A DNA stretch of 39,511 nucleotides from an uncultured Actinomycetes bacterium (GTDB lineage: Bacteria > Actinomycetota > Actinomycetes > Nanopelagicales > Nanopelagicaceae): contig CAIOIJ010000063.1 of the NCBI GenBank assembly GCA_903858325.1, positions 1-39,511 of the forward strand, given 5' to 3'. Below the pieces are notes generated by a model. The model worked only from the letters and a program-made list of their open reading frames with translations, was not told where the DNA came from and did no database searches. This document shows, piece by piece, positions 36,384 through 39,511 of this stretch (within the stretch, counting starts at the first letter, position 1; every line of letters starts with the position of its first letter). A program made the position numbers and the translations under genes.

Positions 36384-37458
36384 TGTGAAGTAATTCTATG
36401 AGAGCTTTGCGATCTATCTTGCCAATTCCAATGCGAGGAATTGCCGAAACTGAATATATTTTTTTAGGTTTAGCCGAAACCCCAAGAGTATTTTCCAAGA
36501 AGGTCAATATTTTAGAACTCTCAAACTCTCCGACAATTGCAAGGTGAAGTGCGTGGCCCCATTCGGGATCTTCTACTGCAAAGGCAGCAGATTCACATTC
36601 AGGAAAATGAAGCGATAAGAGTTCATCAATTGCGCCGAGGGAAACATTTTCTCCTCCGCTAATTATTATTTCATCAGATCTTCCAAGAATTTGGAGAAAG
36701 CCATTGGTAAATTCGCCTATATCGTGAGTTGTAAACCAAGTTCCATCAAATGTACTTTGCCAATCGCTCTGCGAATTCAAATAAGTTGATGCAAGGATTT
36801 GTCCACTGACTTTTACCAAGGAGTTTTCATCTATTTCAATTCCAACTCCTTCTAACGGTTGGCCGTTATAAACACATCCACCAGAAGTTTCGCTCATTCC
36901 ATAAGTAGTAACAATGTTGATTCTGTGCGCAACTGCTTGCTCTCTGATGTGCTGAGGTAAGTGCGCTCCTCCTACAAGTACCGCTTTTGCAGACTGCAAA
37001 TGGCGCAATAATCTTTCATCGCCGTGAAGCGCGCGGTAGAGCTGCGTGGGAACAATTGCTGTGTAGTCAGCAGTCGGATATTCACCCTGAAAATTTCTCA
37101 AATCCAATGGCTCGCTCTGTAATTCAAGAGAGCGGACTAAAACATTGACCGCTGCAATATGTGTAAGTGGAAGCAAGAGTGACCAACGTTGACCGATCTT
37201 CGCTCCAAGAAATTTATGCGATGCGCGTGCGGAAGCAATTACCGCATGCGACGTTAGGGCGACTTCTTTTGAAATTCCCGTGCTTCCAGTTGTGGCAACA
37301 ACAATTGCAATTGATTCTGGCGCGACAGTGGATTGAACTGATCCAAATGCCAATGCTGGCCCGCTACCCGATAGCGCCGCAGCGATTTTGCTCATAATTT
37401 CGGCAAGCGGGAGTTCGGAGCCTACGAGGCTCAATTCTCGTTGTGACTTCATATCCAT
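36376..37458 (-). CDS. menE: o-succinylbenzoate--CoA ligase (short actinobacterial form)
   Basis: VVATTGSTGISKEVALTS AMP-binding loop, TTYGMSETSGGCVYNG, GRSDEIIISGGENVS; overlaps menA. Confidence 0.92.
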   Translation of the reverse strand: MDMKSQRELSLVGSELPLAEIMSKIAAALSGSGPALAFGSVQSTVAPESIAIVVATTGSTGISKEVALTSHAVIASARASHKFLGAKIGQRWSLLLPLTHIAAVNVLVRSLELQSEPLDLRNFQGEYPTADYTAIVPTQLYRALHGDERLLRHLQSAKAVLVGGAHLPQHIREQAVAHRINIVTTYGMSETSGGCVYNGQPLEGVGIEIDENSLVKVSGQILASTYLNSQSDWQSTFDGTWFTTHDIGEFTNGFLQILGRSDEIIISGGENVSLGAIDELLSLHFPECESAAFAVEDPEWGHALHLAIVGEFESSKILTFLENTLGVSAKPKKIYSVSAIPRIGIGKIDRKALIELLHNE

Positions 37459-37499
37459 TGCCGTCGTAGGCTATCGCTAGCAACGAAGATGGAGGAAAT

Positions 37500-38378
37500 G
37501 TGAGCAGACCGATCAAGCGTGATTTTGGCAGCCGTGAGATTCCTAAATGGATTAGCGCACCAGGGGCGCATGCTTTCACCGATGTGAAATATGAAATCGG
37601 TGATGGAATTGCGAAAATAACAATCAATCGACCTTCAGTTCGTAATGCATTTAGACCACAAACAATTATTGAATTGCAATCTGCCTTTTCACTCGCTCGC
37701 GATAACGAAGAGGTTGGCGTCATTATTTTGACAGGTGAAGGAACAGAAGCATTCTGCTCTGGCGGTGACATTAGTGTCCGCGGTGATGATGGATATCTTG
37801 GTGATGATTCACTTGCTAAAAAAGGAATCGGTCGACTCAATGTTTTAGATTTACAAGTACAAATTCGTCGAACACCTAAGCCAGTTGTTGCAATGGTTGC
37901 AGGGTGGGCAATTGGCGGGGGACATGTATTACATGTCGTCTGCGATCTAACAATTGCTGCTGACAATGCTCTCTTTGGACAAACGGGTCCAATGGTTGGT
38001 TCATTCGATGGTGGTTATGGTTCTGGATTACTTGCTGCATCTGTTGGACAGAAGAAGGCGCGCGAAATTTGGTTTATGACGCGTTCTTACGATGCCAAAG
38101 AGGCGCTCGCAATGGGTCTCGTCAATACTGTTGTACCTGTTGCAGATCTTGAAGCCGAGACAGTTTCTTGGTGCCGCGAAATGTTACGTAATTCTCCGAT
38201 GGCACTGCGTTTACTCAAAGCAAGTTTGAATGCCGCCGATGATGGACTTGCTGGCGTGCAACAACTTGCTGGTGATGCAACGCTTCTCTTCTATATGACA
38301 GAAGAAGGACAAGAAGGACGCGATGCTTACAAAGAGCGTCGCGAACCTGATTTCAAGAAATTTCCAAAGCGTCCCTAA
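37500..38378 (+). CDS. menB: 1,4-dihydroxy-2-naphthoyl-CoA synthase (GTG start)
   Basis: [62 protein letters not shown] motifs; GGAGG Shine-Dalgarno. Confidence 0.96.
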   Translation: MSRPIKRDFGSREIPKWISAPGAHAFTDVKYEIGDGIAKITINRPSVRNAFRPQTIIELQSAFSLARDNEEVGVIILTGEGTEAFCSGGDISVRGDDGYLGDDSLAKKGIGRLNVLDLQVQIRRTPKPVVAMVAGWAIGGGHVLHVVCDLTIAADNALFGQTGPMVGSFDGGYGSGLLAASVGQKKAREIWFMTRSYDAKEALAMGLVNTVVPVADLEAETVSWCREMLRNSPMALRLLKASLNAADDGLAGVQQLAGDATLLFYMTEEGQEGRDAYKERREPDFKKFPKRP

Positions 38379-38381
38379 TAA

Positions 38382-39329
38382 ATGTTGCAAGAACTCTTCT
38401 CCACGCTGCGCGTAGTCGCGCTTCCGACCAAGACTAATTTTCGCGGAATAAATATCCGTGAAATTGCAATCTTGAAAGGCGAATATGGCTGGGGAGAATT
38501 TTCACCATTTCTTGAGTACGGTTATGAAGAATGCGCACCATGGTTGTCATCCGCTATTGAGGCGGCAACACAACCTCGCCCACAGATTTATCGCAATTCT
38601 GTAAGCGTCAACGGCACAATCCCTGCTCTCGATAAGCCTTCGGATATTGAAAGAATTGTTAGCTCTTTCCCTGGCGTGCAAACCTTTAAAGTAAAAGTTG
38701 GCGAAAACCTTGCGCAAGATATTGCTCGTCTTGCGAAAGTAAAAGCGCTACGCCCTCACGCCAGGTTACGTATCGATGTCAATGGCAATTGGGATGTTGC
38801 AACTGCAGTTCTAAATTTACGAGCAATCTATGAAAATATTGGTCCACTTGAATATGTGGAGCAGCCTTGTGCGACGATAGAAGAGCTACGAGAGCTAAAA
38901 GAAAAATTACAGTTAGATATTCCAATTGCTGGCGATGAAGTTTTGCGAAAAGCATCCGACCCTTTCGAAGTAGATCTTCGCGGTGCGGTTGATATTTTGA
39001 TGCTCAAAGTTCAACCACTTGGTGGAATTGCTCGAGCGCACAAATTGGCACAGCACCACAAACTTCCAGTAGTTGTTTCTAGTGCGCTAGAAAGTGCTGT
39101 CGGAATAAATTACGGATTACTCCTGGCTGCATCTTTTCCTGAAATGAATTTTGATTGCGGACTTGGAACTGGTTCATTACTCAATGCAAATGTTGCCGAT
39201 TTAGCGATTACGAATGGCGAAATTGCGATAAGTGATTTTGAGCCCGACTTTAACGCTTTGGAAGTGGCACCTGAACGCTTTGAATGGTGGAAGAATCGCG
39301 TAATGAAGACTGCGGAGCTCTTGGCGTGA
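38382..39329 (+). CDS. menC: o-succinylbenzoate synthase
   Basis: KVKVG, RIDVNGNW, YVEQPCATIEEL, GDEV enolase-superfamily motifs; between menB and menD. Confidence 0.9.
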   Translation: MLQELFSTLRVVALPTKTNFRGINIREIAILKGEYGWGEFSPFLEYGYEECAPWLSSAIEAATQPRPQIYRNSVSVNGTIPALDKPSDIERIVSSFPGVQTFKVKVGENLAQDIARLAKVKALRPHARLRIDVNGNWDVATAVLNLRAIYENIGPLEYVEQPCATIEELRELKEKLQLDIPIAGDEVLRKASDPFEVDLRGAVDILMLKVQPLGGIARAHKLAQHHKLPVVVSSALESAVGINYGLLLAASFPEMNFDCGLGTGSLLNANVADLAITNGEIAISDFEPDFNALEVAPERFEWWKNRVMKTAELLA

Positions 39330-39511
39330 ATACATCAACTCAGCTCGCTCAAGTCATTGTCCGCCAAATAATTGAAGCCGGAATCACTGATGCAGTTATA
39401 TCTCCAGGTTCGCGCAACGCGCCACTCTCCTTAGCTCTTTATGCCGCTGAAGAAAAAGGATTGATTGCATTACATATTCGAATCGATGAAAGAACTGCGG
39501 CTTTCTTTGCA
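39326..39511 (+). CDS. menD: MenD (SEPHCHC synthase), N-terminal part, truncated by window end; not in ORF track
   Basis: GTG at 39326: VNTSTQLAQVIVRQIIEAGITDAVISPGSRNAPLSLALYAAEEKGLIALHIRIDERTAAFFA; 4-nt overlap with menC stop. Confidence 0.93.
   Translation, partial: MNTSTQLAQVIVRQIIEAGITDAVISPGSRNAPLSLALYAAEEKGLIALHIRIDERTAAFFA

Noticed and set aside
1-39511. CRISPR arrays, tRNA/rRNA genes, IS elements, prophage, toxin-antitoxin or defence modules
   Set aside because: No direct repeat-spacer pattern, cloverleaf, transposase, integrase or defence-family motif was recognised on either strand by inspection; a tRNAscan-SE/DefenseFinder/ISEScan run would be needed to exclude weak cases.

Overview
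The window is about 39.5 kb of gene-dense, moderately AT-rich bacterial chromosome. Gene order and protein motifs point to a streamlined actinobacterium, possibly the freshwater acI/Nanopelagicales group; that placement is an inference. Nearly everything is core metabolism: ABC transporter; NlpC/P60 hydrolase; tilS-hpt-ftsH-folE-folP-folB-folK-panC-nadB-nadC-coaX-lysS-(argA-like GNAT)-clpC; a minus-strand cysteine-cluster gene-radA-mutY unit; proC; a 32-aa bS22/AURKAIP1-COX24-type small ribosomal protein gene missing from the ORF track; two predicted secreted proteins, one an HEXXH protease; glutaredoxin; an XPB helicase / M20 peptidase / Helicase_C_3-like cluster; HAD phosphatase; phosphatase-TlpA-CcdA-ResB-CcsB cytochrome c biogenesis; and men genes (menA, menE, menB, menC, partial menD). 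I found no CRISPR array, tRNA, rRNA, transposon or phage, and no convincing evidence of a wholly new multi-gene system. The observations most worth a second look are: a sharply GC-rich patch (117/180 G+C by hand count) in the 3' end of tilS; a recurrent TANNNT-N6-ATG arrangement suggesting leaderless transcripts; four convergent gene pairs with essentially no room for terminators; expected neighbours missing from conserved loci (disA, lsr2, panD, a bldC-like gene); a secreted HEXXH protease with about 60-aa periodic repeats; and an M20 peptidase between two helicase-family genes. Two adjacent divergent ORFs in the supplied track are over-extended and their starts are corrected here.
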